The notes: generated from the letters alone by a model not told the origin. A DNA stretch of 64,000 bases from Dastarcus helophoroides (GCA_028583605.1 CM053328.1:36483722-36547721), one strand, 5' to 3'. Positions 45,276 through 56,800 are shown, counted from the first letter of the stretch. Translations and numbers: made by a program.

Positions 45276-46993
45276 CTGGATATTCCCTGTTGTTGCTCTT
45301 GATAGACTCATGCTGTCGCTCTTGATGGGCTTCTCCATTCCTTTTGGATTCAATTGCATGGGGTGCCTTTCGAATGGGACAAACGTCATGTTTAAATTCG
45401 AGCTCACGGTTCCCTGAAGCCGCTTGCTTGGGCTGAGTTTTACTTTGTTTCTGGTGCTCTGCTTCCAACTCTTGCTGACGTGGAGGATTCAGAAATGGGT
45501 GCAAATTTTCTGTACCTGAATCATCCCCTGTATTCTCCCCACAGGCGTGTATGAAGTCCTGCTCAATATCTGACTCACGACCAAAGTGATGCTTTTGCTT
45601 TTTCTTGTGCCAAGAGTGCCCCTTTTTTGATGGAGTTTTGAAGCTGGGATGCTTTTTATGAATTTTTAACGGATGTTGGTGTTTCCTACCTCGCGGCATT
45701 TCTGGCTTCGTAATCACCTGGGGTACTTTCACTGTAAGAGTCGCTTGTGTAAGGTTGTAGATATTTATTTTTATTGAGTTTAATTGGTGGTCTATAATGC
45801 AAGTAGGATCTTTGGTTAAGCATTTCTATGGCTTCCGCTCGTTTTTGCTCCTCGGGTGACAGGTCGTCGTCTTTATGCATGAATTGAACCTAATTCTGGA
45901 TTGAGGCGGGTAGTCATCAAAAGCTTCGTCGTATATCTGTTGCAGTCTGCTGTTGAAAGTATCCAAGTTTTCGCCAATCACTTTCCTTAATTTTGATAAC
46001 CCGGCCTCTTCATTCCATTGTAAGTTAGGATTTGAGCTTAGATTGAAAACTGAATTTATATTTGGTATTGGGAGTTGTTGATGCGTTAATGTTGCGATAC
46101 TGTCTAGTAGTGAATCATTTTTGCCTAAACCTAGGATCTGGTTTTGGGTGATAGCGTTAGCATTTCCGCTTACTGTAGCGGTTTGCGTGTTGCCTCGGAA
46201 ATTTGGAATCACTCCAATAGTATTGGTTGTGAGTGGGATGCCAAAACCTTTGTTAACGTTGCTTATGGATTGGGTTTGATCAAGAATATTGTGGCTGCCA
46301 TGAACATTTGCTATTTGAGAATTAATTCCGTTAGAAATACTTATTGCAGGCAAAATTGATGCACCACCACCATGGTGTAACACCCCAGGAACCTGATTTA
46401 TATTACTGTTGATAATGCCATGGTGATTGATTAGTTGGTTAACATGTTGATTGATGTGTTGATGAGAGAAATGTTCAGTGGCAGGGAAAATAGTCTGATA
46501 ACTAACAGGAATAAATCCACTTGTTTGTATAATACCTGATTGGGGATAACTCGCCCCATGAAAATGATCATGACTATGACCATGAAGATGTTTGTGTAGA
46601 TGTGGGTCTGCTTCCCTATTTTTATCACCAGTGTGATCCAATATGTCTGGACTATGCTTAGTTAATTTCGGTTTATCCTTCTTAAATGATGAACGAACAA
46701 ACGGTTCAAGGCTCCCTTTACCGAATTGACTAGTAGCCCATAAATTCTGTAGAAATTGTTCTTCGCGCTGCTTGGTCGACCTTCGATTGTCCGAATTAGG
46801 ATAGAAGAGGAATTTTGATGAGTCTGCCTCACGAGCGCTTCCTTTTGGAGTCTCCCCTTCCCAATCTTCATGGTTAGGAAAGAAGGCAAACTGTTTTTAC
46901 ACTTTCCTTCGTCAGAGCTGCTTCTTGGTTGACTTTCAGATGAATCGTCAACAGGAAAAAAGGCGAATCTTAAATTTGAACCCTCCTTTAAAT
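45276..46993 (-). pseudogene. Gene C, exon 3: His/Asn/Gln-rich, frame-broken
   Basis: The acceptor CTGTTTCAG is in phase 1 and the donor CCAG before GTAAAC is in phase 1. The readable chain has LRFAFFPVDDSSES and a second FAFFPNHEDWEGETP motif, a His cluster (HLHKHLHGHSHDHFHG, about 46560-46610), then long Asn/Gln/Ile/Gly-rich stretches such as HINQHVNQLINHHG. It ends with a basic Lys/His-rich part containing HSWHKKKQKHHFG. Three single-base shifts are needed: near 46910 (A5 run), 45888 (TT/AATT) and 45730. The long middle frame (45826-46641) is otherwise open for 271 codons. The His clusters could bind metal or be pH-responsive; that is speculation. Confidence 0.65.
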
Positions 46994-47191
46994 CTGAAAC
47001 AGATTCGTGGTTGATTTATGAAATGCTAAGGAAGAGCAAGGCTCACTCTTTCGGGACATAATAATTAGAATTTTAAAAAATCAGAAGGCAAGACTTTTTA
47101 ATTACTTTTCAGGCTTCCAGGAAGTACAGTTCCTAAGTCTCAGGTTGCTTAAATTACATTTTGAATAAGAATGATTTGACTAGCAGTCAAA
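46994..47191. other. Gene C intron 2, unique part
   Basis: Unique AT-rich intronic sequence with no recognised element. Confidence 0.35.
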
Positions 47192-47310
47192 GCAGCAGTT
47201 TCTCTCTGAAGATGACAGCTTGGCTGTCGAAACGCGTTAGAGCAACCTTTGTTGTGTTTTTTAATTTTTCTTGGTTTCAGGGGACAAGTTCTGTGTTTCA
47301 ATTTTTTAGC
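47192..47310. mobile_element. Foldback MITE, family F1, right half
   Basis: Runs from CTCTGAAGATGACAGCTTGG through GAGCAACCTTTGTTGTG to the right arm GGGGACAAG. The left arm is absent. Confidence 0.75.
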
Positions 47311-47678
47311 AGTCTAGGTAAGATTACAACATTTCTTTTCCCTTCAAGATATTCCAGAATTTCTTTTTCCTTAAAGACATTCCAGAATTTCTCTTCTCTT
47401 CAAGATATTTCAGAATTTCAAGAATCTGACTGTTTCATCTGAAGCTTTACTATTATATTTCTGAGATATTTTGAGACAATTTGTTTAATCAATTGCTTAA
47501 TTGAGACCACATTTGCCTTCAGATCTTTGGAAATTCTAATAGTATTTTAGTCTGTAACTTTGCAGCTTGAATTCTGAAGACCAAATAATTTTTGGGGTCC
47601 TAATTCGTTTGTCAAGACCAACAAATTCCTGTAATTTTAGTTCCTTAACTAAGTCTACATAATTATATTACTTGTTAG
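47311..47678. other. Gene C intron 2, continued
   Basis: Near 47338-47420 a 27-bp unit containing ATTCCAGAATTTC is repeated about three times. No gene. Confidence 0.45.
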
Positions 47679-48362
47679 CAGTGGAGGCTTGTAACCAAAA
47701 CTAATGGGGGTGCTGCTGTTTTAAAATTTTTAAAATTTCGAATGAAAATTTCGACATTTTCAAAACGTTACTTTTCGAAAATTTTAGATTTTTTTGAAAA
47801 CTTGACGATGAAAACTTTTGATTATGTCGCATTTTATGAAAAGTTGTATTTTTTCTTAATTTCGACTGTATTGCAAAATTAAAATTTTTTTTTTGTAATC
47901 TCGACCTTATTTTATTTTTAACTATTGACTTTTCTAAAAAAGCATGAATACTCTTTAAGAAATTTCCTTATTTTCGTAAATATTTATACTTTTTGCTGTT
48001 CTGTATTTTGTAATTTTTTTTGAAAACTAATTATTACATTTTTTTTTAATTTTTACAATTTGAAAATTTTTACTTTTTCGGAAAATGTAAATTTTTTCAA
48101 AACTGCACTTTCGACTTTAAATTTTCGACTTTTTTCTAAATTTTATCTGCGTTTATAATTTTTTTATTGAAAATTTCAATTCTCAATAATTTCGACTGGT
48201 TTTGGTTTAACTGTCAACTATTTTTCAAAATTTCGACTTTTTTACGAAGTTTCGATTATTTTTTGATTTTTTTTTGTTAAACATTTCGCTTACTTCTTAA
48301 TTTACGAAATTCTTTTAAATTTCAACTTTTAAAAAAATTGTTTCACTTTGATTCATAATTTT

Positions 48363-48727
48363 GTTGTTTACTAATAAGAAACTTTTTCTAGAAATATGAT
48401 CTGCCTTTCTCTTGAAATTTTGAGTTTAATTCTTAAATTTCGATCTTTGTTTTATCGAAATTTGAATTTTAAATTTGAACTTGAGAATTTCAAGAATAAA
48501 TTTAACATTTTAAGAAAAATTGAAAATTCCGATTCAGAATTTTCTTTGGTCCTACAGTAGTACTAATTTTTTAGAAAAATATCAAATTGTAAAAAAGGTT
48601 GAAATTTGCAAGGTTCATTTTTTCTTGAAATTTCAATATTTTTCCCAAATTTTTCTTATTTTTATGCAGATTTGAAGTTTATTTTCCCTAAACTTATATT
48701 TAACAATTTTTAGTTTCTTATCAAAAT
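48363..48727. repeat. Direct repeat copy 1 within the hAT-like element
   Basis: About 365 bp, nearly the same as 50413-50783. Shared words are AATTTCGATCTTTGTTTTAT, ATTTTCTTTGGTCCTACAG and ACAAGGTTCATTTTTTCTTG-like sequence. The copies are 2,050 bp apart and differ by about 8-10%. Confidence 0.8.
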
Positions 48728-50412
48728 TTAAACTTTTTCCAAAATTTTAACTTCTCCATATTTTGACTTTTGAAAACCTTGAACTATCTGATAATTTTCA
48801 CTTGTTTTCCAATATTTCGGTTTCGACAATTTTGGTTTTTATTGAAAAGTTGAGTGCAAATTTCTCAACTATTCTAACTAAACGTTTTAAAAATTTCGAA
48901 TTATTTCGTAAATTCGATAATAATTCCCAATATATTTTGCAAATTTTGACATTTTTATAATTTCGACCTCTTCTTTTTGAAACTTTCTTTTTATTTGCAA
49001 AATTTTGACTTCTTTTGGAAATTTGAAAGATTCTGAAAATATTTGCCATGTCAACAAAGTTCAACTTGTTTTATTGAAAATTTTAACCTTTTCTCAAATC
49101 TGCACTTTTTTGAATTTTATGACTTTTTATTCTAATTCCCACTTTGTTGAAAATTCCGGAATTTTTCAAATGTTCGAATTTTTCAAAAATTTAGTCATTT
49201 TCCAAAATTTAAAATTTTTGGAAAACTTAAAAATTTCGACTATTTTTTCAATTTCAACTATTTTCAAATATGTTGACATTTTTTGCAAACTGTCGAATGC
49301 CTTTATTTGAAAATTGTGATTTTTTTAAGTCAGACATTTCTTAAAACCTGTTATTAAGATTTTCGACTAATATTTCGTAAATTTGGACTCCATTTCAAAA
49401 CTTTGACTTTTTTTTTCAAAATTATTTTTGAAAACTTGACTTTTTTGTTGAAAAGTTCGAACTTTTTTTAAAATTTTATACATACATTTTGTAAACATTT
49501 CCAATTGAATTTTCGACTTAGAAGAAAAGATTTTCTTAAACTTGAAGTATTGAAAATTTCGACTTTTTTCAACATTTTATCTTCTCAAAATTTTAATTTT
49601 TTTAACAATTACGAATTTTTCGATAATTTTGAGTTTTCTCCAATATTTAAAAATTTCAGTTTTTTTGAAAATTTAATTAAAAACTCTGCAATTTATTTTA
49701 AATGTCGATATTTTTCCAAAAATTCGTCTTTTATTCACATTCCCAAATATATTGAAAATTTCGACCATTTTAAAAATTAAAATTTTTTTCGAAATCCCTA
49801 TTTTCTTTTAAAAATTTTGCTTTCTTTTAAAAATTTTGCTTTCTATGAAAATTTGGCTTTCTATGAAAATTTTAAAATTTTTCAAGATTGGACTTTTTTT
49901 TAATTCGACTTTTTTAATAACTAACTTTATTTTTAAAAGTGGTGATGTTTTTCTTATTAGATTTACATTTTTTTGAGAAAAATTTTCAAATAAAACTCGA
50001 ATTAAAAACAATAAAAACAAAAATTTCTATTTTTAAAATTGGGCATAGTTTTGAAACAAATTTCCAAAAAAAAACTTGCATTTTATGTACAAATAAATTG
50101 CCAAAATTTGAATTTTAATCACAAAAAAATTGGCTTCAAGCTGGAAATATTTGATTTTTGAAATTTCTCTGCAACTTTAAAATTACTAGAAAAAAATTAA
50201 ATTACAGCAGTAAATTGTTAATGAATTTTTTTTTCAACATTTTGATTAATTTAAATTTCGAAATTTTGGGACTTCTAGATATTTTAACCCTTTTTCTAAA
50301 AAATTTCAATAATTTCCACTTTAAAAGTCGAAATTATAAGAATATTTTTGACAATTAATTTATGAAAAAAAAAATGTTTTTCTTTAATTGTGAAAATGTT
50401 ATTTTTTTGAAA

Positions 50413-50783
50413 AATGTTGTTTACTTATAAGAAATTTCAACTTTTTATAGAAATATAATCTGCTTTCGCTTGAAATTTTGAGTTTAATCTTTAAATTTCG
50501 ATCTTTTTTTATCGAAATTTGAATTTTAAATTCGAACTTGAGAATTTCAAAATTAAATTTAACATTTCTAGAAAAAATGGAAATTACCATTCTGAATTTT
50601 CTTTGGTTCTACAGTAGTAGTAATTTTTTAGAAATATATGAAATTGTAAAAAAGATCAAAATTTACAAGGTTCATTTTTTCTTGAAATTTCAGCATTTTT
50701 CCCAAAGTTTTCTTATTTTTATGCAAATTTGAAGTTTATTCTTCCTAAACTTATACTTAACAATTTTTAGTTTCTTATCAAAA
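50413..50783. repeat. Direct repeat copy 2 within the hAT-like element
   Basis: Second copy of the 48363-48727 segment. The pair indicates a roughly 2-kb tandem duplication inside the element, of which only the outer parts remain alike. Confidence 0.8.
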
Positions 50784-51064
50784 ATACAAAATATAATGAA
50801 TTTTAAAATATTAAAATTTCGTTAAAAAACTTTTAAATTTCCAAAAAAAATTAGAGACAAATCAAAGTTGCTACAGGAAAAAATATTTTAAAGACAAAAT
50901 CTCCAAACCAACTGCTACACAAGTAGTTGTTCTGTGACGTCATTTGGCGCAGAATCCCCCTGATATATCTGCTAACATAAAACGCTAAACATTGTCGCAG
51001 CACCCCCATTTGTTTTGGCTACGAGCCGCCACTGATCTCAAAATAGTCTAGGATCTTAATCAGA

Positions 51065-51470
51065 TGTCCACATCTGCACTATTCAGCTAAAATAGGTTCC
51101 GAGAGACAGTGGGGCAGTGACCCACGGAATTGCTGCTTTTTCTTACGGAGTTGAAGAACAAGCAATTTCTTCCCCATTTGTCTACAGACAATCGGAGCAC
51201 TTTATCTATATATACAAGATCCACGATTTTGTTGCCAGTGTTGCTAAGTTGTTGAGTTAGGACTGCATGTCAAAGTATTTCAGAATTCGTTTAACACGTT
51301 CTTTTAGTCTGACGTTACAATTAGGGATAATTAAAGCTAGGAAAGTTGTATTGACATCAGGATTTCAGTCTTGGTCATATTTAATCTGAACACTCTAATA
51401 AAGGCTACAAATTCTTCATGGTGAACTGTTATTAACCGGATATATTATATGCAAGTAGAATGCAACCTAG
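51065..51470 (+). mobile_element. LTR-like segment
   Basis: A TATA-like TCTATATATACAAG (about 51207), a following GTTGAGTTAGG-type stretch and AATAAAGG near 51397 imitate the U3-R-U5 order of an LTR, and the composition is GC-richer than the surroundings. No clean TG..CA ends or target duplication were found. Low certainty. Confidence 0.3.
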
Positions 51471-51600
51471 ACTACAAATTCATGCAGCCCTCCAGGCGGC
51501 AGGTATAGTGAATCATAGGTAGCTGAACTACCAACAGTTGAAATACTGCACCTAGCAAGCGGTTGCTCTCTAGGAAAGTTCCCAGAAGACGAGGATTCTA

Positions 51601-51855
51601 ATGGACAGACCAATACCTTTGAACATTTATTAGATTCGAAGTTTGGAAACCAAATACCGGTTTCGATCTTGTTAGATCTCGTCAGTTTGGTATATCCAAC
51701 TCGAATGCTAACAAATGTTCCGTACTTACTTCTCGGAACATTTGTTAGCATTCGAGTTGGATATACCAAACTGACGAGATCTAATAAGATCGAAACCAGT
51801 ATTTGGTTTCCAAACTTCGAATCTAATAAATGTTCACACCTATTGGTCTGTGCAT
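51601..51855. mobile_element. Foldback element, 255 bp
   Basis: Arms of about 120 bp (51601-51722 and 51734-51855) surround an 11-base loop. ACTCGAATGCTAACAAATGT and its reverse complement are perfect near the centre; GACAGACCAATACC and its partner lie at the ends. Both strands therefore show the same open frame, which is a palindrome effect rather than a gene. Confidence 0.85.
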
Positions 51856-51868
51856 CGGAAATATTATG

Positions 51869-52040
51869 TTCATTAATTTTTTTAACATTTCTTCGGCCCA
51901 GTATGGAAATATTTCAATTTTTATTGTTTGTTGACAATATTCAAATATTTCAGAAACTGTTTTAGAATATTGTCAACAAACAATAAAAATTTAAATATTT
52001 CCAAACTGGGCCGAAGAAATGTTAAATAAAATTAATAAAC
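51869..52040. mobile_element. Palindromic MITE, family F2, short copy
   Basis: The ends read AACATTTCTTCGGCCCAGTA and, inverted, AACATTTCTTCGGCCCAGTT. The centre is shortened relative to the copy at 60582. It begins about 14 bases after the foldback element and ends about 19 bases from the stop codon of gene C exon 2. Confidence 0.85.
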
Positions 52041-52058
52041 AAAAAGACTACAAAGTCT

Positions 52059-52472
52059 TCAAGAATCAAAATCCTTCAAAATTTGAATAGCCTGATCTCT
52101 CCTGACTGAAGAACTGTCCCACTTGATCGATGGTGATATTTGGGGTTTACCTTTCGCCAGTGGCCTGCCAACCATTTCGTCATCAAGGTTCTTCTTCTCA
52201 ACATCACCTGAATGACCTAAGGATGACACTTTTTCGTTTAAAAACTCCGAATTTTCTTCAGAAGTGATCGATCGTTGTAAGTGATGTCTTCTATTCGCGT
52301 TACGCGCTGCAATCAGGTGCATTTGCTGCCTAGTCCTTTGTTCCAAAATTTTCGCCCTCAGCATGGCCCTAGCTCGCTGTATATGAAGAAAGGGGATTGT
52401 TACGAGTGTGTCCAATTGGCAGAAGACCTCGCAACATAGTGTGATTGCCAGTAAGACTTGTATAAATGAATT
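52059..52472 (-). CDS. Gene C, exon 2: rest of signal peptide and N-terminal domain
   Basis: The acceptor is ATTTTTTTTAG in phase 0. The exon opens NSFIQVLLAITLCCEVFCQ, the hydrophobic part of a signal peptide that lacks its Met. Joined to MKIK (63359-63348) it is complete, with cleavage expected after the Cys-Gln. The mature part is LDTLVTIPFLHIQRARAM, then an Arg/Gln-rich helix, then an acidic-polar region. The frame runs 137 codons to TGA (52061-52059), so exons 1 and 2 alone could make an intact 141-residue secreted protein. Alternatively a donor at 52207 (CATTCAG before GTGATG) is in the phase needed for exon 3. The F2 MITE starts just beyond the stop. Confidence 0.6.
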   Translation of the reverse strand, partial: NSFIQVLLAITLCCEVFCQLDTLVTIPFLHIQRARAMLRAKILEQRTRQQMHLIAARNANRRHHLQRSITSEENSEFLNEKVSSLGHSGDVEKKNLDDEMVGRPLAKGKPQISPSIKWDSSSVRRDQAIQILKDFDS

Positions 52473-52733
52473 CTAAAAAAAATATTTGATTAAAACAATT
52501 ATTGATTACCGAAGTCAGAAATTACTTTTTTGTTTTGAACGATGATAATTCAATGAAAAATTATTGTATGTGGCTCGGGGGCCAATCAAATTAAAGCGTA
52601 GAGTAAATAAACTATTCTAATTATCCTTCTTGGTCTAGATTTATTTTTCAATCTTTTTTTTGATGCCAAATAATTGTTAACTAAATGTTTTGCTGTCACT
52701 AAATGTCTTAAAAATTAATGAATTAGTATCTGC
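52473..52733. other. Gene C intron 1, 3' end
   Basis: No gene. A stretch near 52573-52615 (GGGGCCAATCAAATTAAAG, then AATTATCC) resembles part of the 362-bp satellite unit (GGGACCAGCCAAATTAAAG), possibly a single decayed copy. Confidence 0.4.
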
Positions 52734-52745
52734 TAATTTTTAGAC
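52734..52745. repeat. Target duplication, left copy, of the retrotransposon
   Basis: TAATTTTTAGAC is repeated exactly at 57001-57012, directly after the (TA)n tail. Confidence 0.8.
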
Positions 52746-53084
52746 GGGTGATGGTGCATGCATAAGCAGCTGCTAAATATATGCTCCATTAATAAACCCA
52801 AATTCTACGGGAATTAATGAGCGATTATTTCTGAAAATTGTGGTAAACCAAAGGTGTAAACAATAAGAACAGTGTAGTGATTAAAACAACACTAGAGACA
52901 AACAGATTAGTGCAATAATTAGTAATTTAAGGTAAGACGCTGCATTTGTATTAGCTCTGATACGAGATAAGAAACCGTGACCTTCGAGGAGATAGTCCGG
53001 GGAACGGTTTCTTTCGTGGAAAAGACGTGCATCACAACATATAGTAATCAGATTAGGAATCAGCGCTGAAATAAAGAAATAAAC

Positions 53085-53864
53085 ATGGACAAGAATTATA
53101 TGAGAGACGCCGACATAGAGGAGTCCTCCACAGACGAAGGAGGCAAGAGAAAAAGGGTACGAGAAGAAACCTTAACGAGAACAAAAAAAATGTCGAGAAC
53201 GCCAATAAAAACAAAAACAATTGATAACGAGGATAAGCTTGATCTTATACTAAGTATGATGCAGGATATAAGAGAAGAAATGCAAGAAATAAAAAATGAA
53301 CAGAAAAAATACAATAACGACATTAGAAAAATCCAAATCGAAAACAACAAACTAAGAGAAGAAAACGAGAGAATTATAAAAGAAAACGAGAAAATGAAAA
53401 AGGATATAAAAATAATAAGCAATAATTTGGAGTGGATCGAAAAAGATAAAAGGAAAAATAACATAATTGTCAACGGTTTAACAGTAAATACAAACGACAA
53501 TGCAATTTTAATTACATAAATGGAAAATTTCTTTAAAGAAAAATTAGAAATACAAACCAAAGTTGAAGAAACTTACAACATTGGTAGAAATATATATCTT
53601 GTGAAATTGCAAAATGAAAATGAAAAGAAACGGATTATGAAAAACAAATCAAAGCTTAGAAAAATTAATGAAAAAATTTTCATAAATGAAGACTTGACGC
53701 ATAAAGAAAGGGAGAAGCAGAGACAACTAAAAAATAAAGCAGAAGAGGAGAAACGCATGGGTAAGAATATCAAAATGGGATATAACAAGATAATAGTTGA
53801 TGGAGAAACTTGGAAATGGAACAAAATCAAGGAAAAATTAGAAAATACAAATTCAAAAAACTGA
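53085..53864 (+). CDS. Retrotransposon ORF1, coiled-coil RNA-binding type, one in-frame stop
   Basis: 260 codons with a single TAA at 53517-53519 (codon 145). The first part is acidic-basic (DADIEESSTDEGGKRKR) followed by a long coiled coil (about residues 45-125: EEMQEIKNEQKKYN, ENNKLREENERIIKENEK). After the stop the same frame continues through FFKEKLEIQTKVEETYNIG and KSKLRKINEKIFINEDLT, which looks like the RRM/C-terminal half of LINE ORF1 proteins. Such proteins form trimers that coat the element's RNA. The stop is directly followed by ATG (TAA-ATG), so restart is possible, but a point mutation is simpler. The end overlaps ORF2 by 55 bases in another frame. Confidence 0.8.
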
Positions 53865-56800
53865 GCAATAAATCTAAAGAGGTAAATAGTATGATGACGA
53901 ACAAGGCAATGAAAATGGATACGAAAACACATAAAAACACAACAATAGAAAAAATAAATAAAAAGGAAAAAACAGGAAAAGAAATTTGGAAAGTGGGAAC
54001 ATGGAATGTTAGAGGACTAAGGGGAAAAGAGGAGGAACTAATAGAAGAATTTGAAATGACAGGGATACAAATATTAACAATAACAGAAACGAAGAAGAAG
54101 GAGCAAGGGGAACTAGTGCTAGAAAATGGACACCTTTTAATATACAGTGGAGTAGAACAAAATAAACATGCTGCGGCAGGGGTTGGGTGCATAATAGAGA
54201 AAGGATTAGTTGATAATATACTAAATTGGGAAGGCATTTCTGAAAGAATACTAAAAATAGAATTTGATGATATATATGGGGAACGAATATGCATAATAAT
54301 AGTGTATGGACCAAATGAAGATGATTTAGCGAGTAATAAAGATCAATTCTGGGAGGAACTAACATTGGCCACAGAGACAGGTAAAGGTAAAATTATCGTA
54401 ATGGGAGATTTTAACAGTAGGGTGGGTAAAAGAGAGAATAGAAATGTAAATGTGATTGGAAACTGTGGGGAAACAAAAATAAACAACAATGGGTTAAGAA
54501 TGATAGAATATTGCATATTGAACGATCTCATAATAACAAATACGTTTTATGAACACCAGGATATACATAAATTTACAAGAATAGCGGAAAACAGAAAAGA
54601 AAGATCCATAATTGACTACGTACTTGTGCAAAGAAATAATAGGAAATCGATCACGGATGTAAGAGTCAAAAGAAGTGCGGAAATATTTAGTGATCATTAC
54701 CTGGTTGTAGCAAAAATTAGGAAAAAGAAGAGGTGTAGGAGTGACAACGAACGACACGAAACTGCACCAGTAAAAAAAGAAAATATTAAAACATACAGAT
54801 TAAGAGAAAAAGATATAGCAAACAGTTATCAACAAATTCTTGAGGAAAAAATAAGTAATATAGAAAAGGAGATTGAACAAAAAGATATTGAAGACATATG
54901 GCAAATATTTAAGGAGATAGTAATAGAAGCAGCTAAACAAGCATGTGGCACGATTACAACCAACGCCAATAAAAAGTTAACTGCCTGGTGGAACCATGAA
55001 ATCAAAAAAGAAGTTAAATTAAAAAAACAAACGTGGAAAGAGTACTTAAATAATAACACCGCACAAAAATACACTTTGTATAAGGAGAGAAGAACCAAAG
55101 TAAAAAAAATGGTTTTGGAAGCTAAACAGAAGGCATGGGAATGTTTTGGGGAAAAAATGGAGGAGACAAATAAAGGAGATCGCAAGCTATTTTATAAAGC
55201 AGTGAAGACAATAAGAAAAGGAAAAGAAAAGAAATTGACGACTATAACAAGCAAAGAAGGCGCGTTGCTAAAAGATGAGAATTTAATTATGAACAGATGG
55301 AAAGAATACTTTTACGAACTATTAAATCCACTGGAAACAGAGACACAAGAAGGCAAAGAAGTAACAACAATTGACACAATAGCAGATGAAGAAATTGAAG
55401 TACTTACGATAGAGGAAGTTGAAGAAGCAATCAAGGCAACAAAATGTGGAAAAGCACCCGGACATGATGGAATAACACCAGATATGATTAAACACATGGG
55501 AAAGAAAAGTGTAAAACTCTTGTACAATATTTGTAATAAGGCATGGATAAAAGGAAACATACCTAAAGATTGGGGAATAGGTGTTATTATGCCCATATAT
55601 AAAAAGGGAGATAGAAAACAATGCCAAAATTATCGAGGTATAACTTTATTGAGCACGGTAGCAAAGATATATGAAAGGGTGTTAGCAAACAGGCTCCGTT
55701 TAGTCATAGAAACGCAATTAAGTGTATCCCAAAGTGGATTTAGAAGAGGCCATAGTATACAGGACCATATATTCACGATGAAACAACTTACGGATAAAAT
55801 ATTAAGACAACGGAGAGAGGCATATCTAGCGTTCATTGATCTTGAAAAGGCTTTCGACAGAGCACCCAGAAAAGAAATATGGAGAAGTTTGGAACAACGA
55901 GGAGTCGGCCGAAAATTAATTGCTGGAATAAAAAGCATATATGAGGAAAATGCAAATTACGTCAGAACGCGAAATATGCAGTCTTGTACTTTCTACACAA
56001 GAGATGGTTTACGACAGGGAGGAGTACTTAGCCCATTACTATTCATTATCCTGATAGATGACATACTCAAACAAACATGTACTAAAACAACAGGCCTACA
56101 AGTAGGATACTACAATCTACAAAAAGTCTGTATAAAAGAATGTGCATTTGCAGATGATATAGTAATAGTGGCCAATTCACCCGAAGACCTACAAACTAAC
56201 TTAGAAATATGGAAAGATGCTCTAGAATCTAAGCAAATGAAAATAAATGTCAATAAAACAAAAGTAATGGCGATAACAGAAGATGAAAATAAAAAAATAA
56301 ATATACGATTGGAAAATAAGGATATACAGCAGGTCAAGGAATTCAAATATTTAGGAGTAATAATAGATAATAAAGGAAATCCGGATAGGGACATCAATGG
56401 ACGAATAGAGAAAGCACTTAAAGCATATTACAGTATGTGTGCAGCCATAGTCAAGAAGAAAGAAATATCCAAAAATACGAAAATGTTGGTATACAATACT
56501 ATCTTCCAGCAGATACTACTATTTGGAAGTGAAACCTGGGTTTTAACGGAGAGAATGAAAAGCCGGATACAAGCAGTCGAGATGAAGTTCTTAAGAGCGA
56601 TAAGGGAAATAAGTAGAAGAGATCGAATAAGAAATCAAAAAGTGAGGGAAGAACTGGATGCTAAGCCTGTATTAGAAATTGTCGAAGAAAAACAATTAGG
56701 TTGGTGGGGACATATACAAAGGATGAAAGATAACATGCAAGTAAAGAAAATATGGGAAGCAAGAACATCGGACCGGAGACGTAGAGGCAGACCTAAAGAA

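Larger units (their letters stand above)
47679..51034. mobile_element. Non-autonomous hAT-like element, 3.36 kb
   Basis: Inverted ends of about 38 bp: CAGTGGAGGCTTGTAACCAA (left) and CAGTGGCGGCTCGTAGCCAA (right, inverted), both continuing to GGGGGTGCTGC. They resemble the ends of the 57198-63075 element. CAGTG termini suggest hAT, but the flanking octamers (CTTGTTAG and ATCTCAAA) do not match, so no target duplication survives. The interior is degenerate T-rich repeat with one 370-bp direct repeat. No transposase. Confidence 0.65.

Noticed and set aside
51467..51965. Two similar proteins on opposite strands
   Set aside because: They are mirror readings of the arms of one foldback element, not genes.
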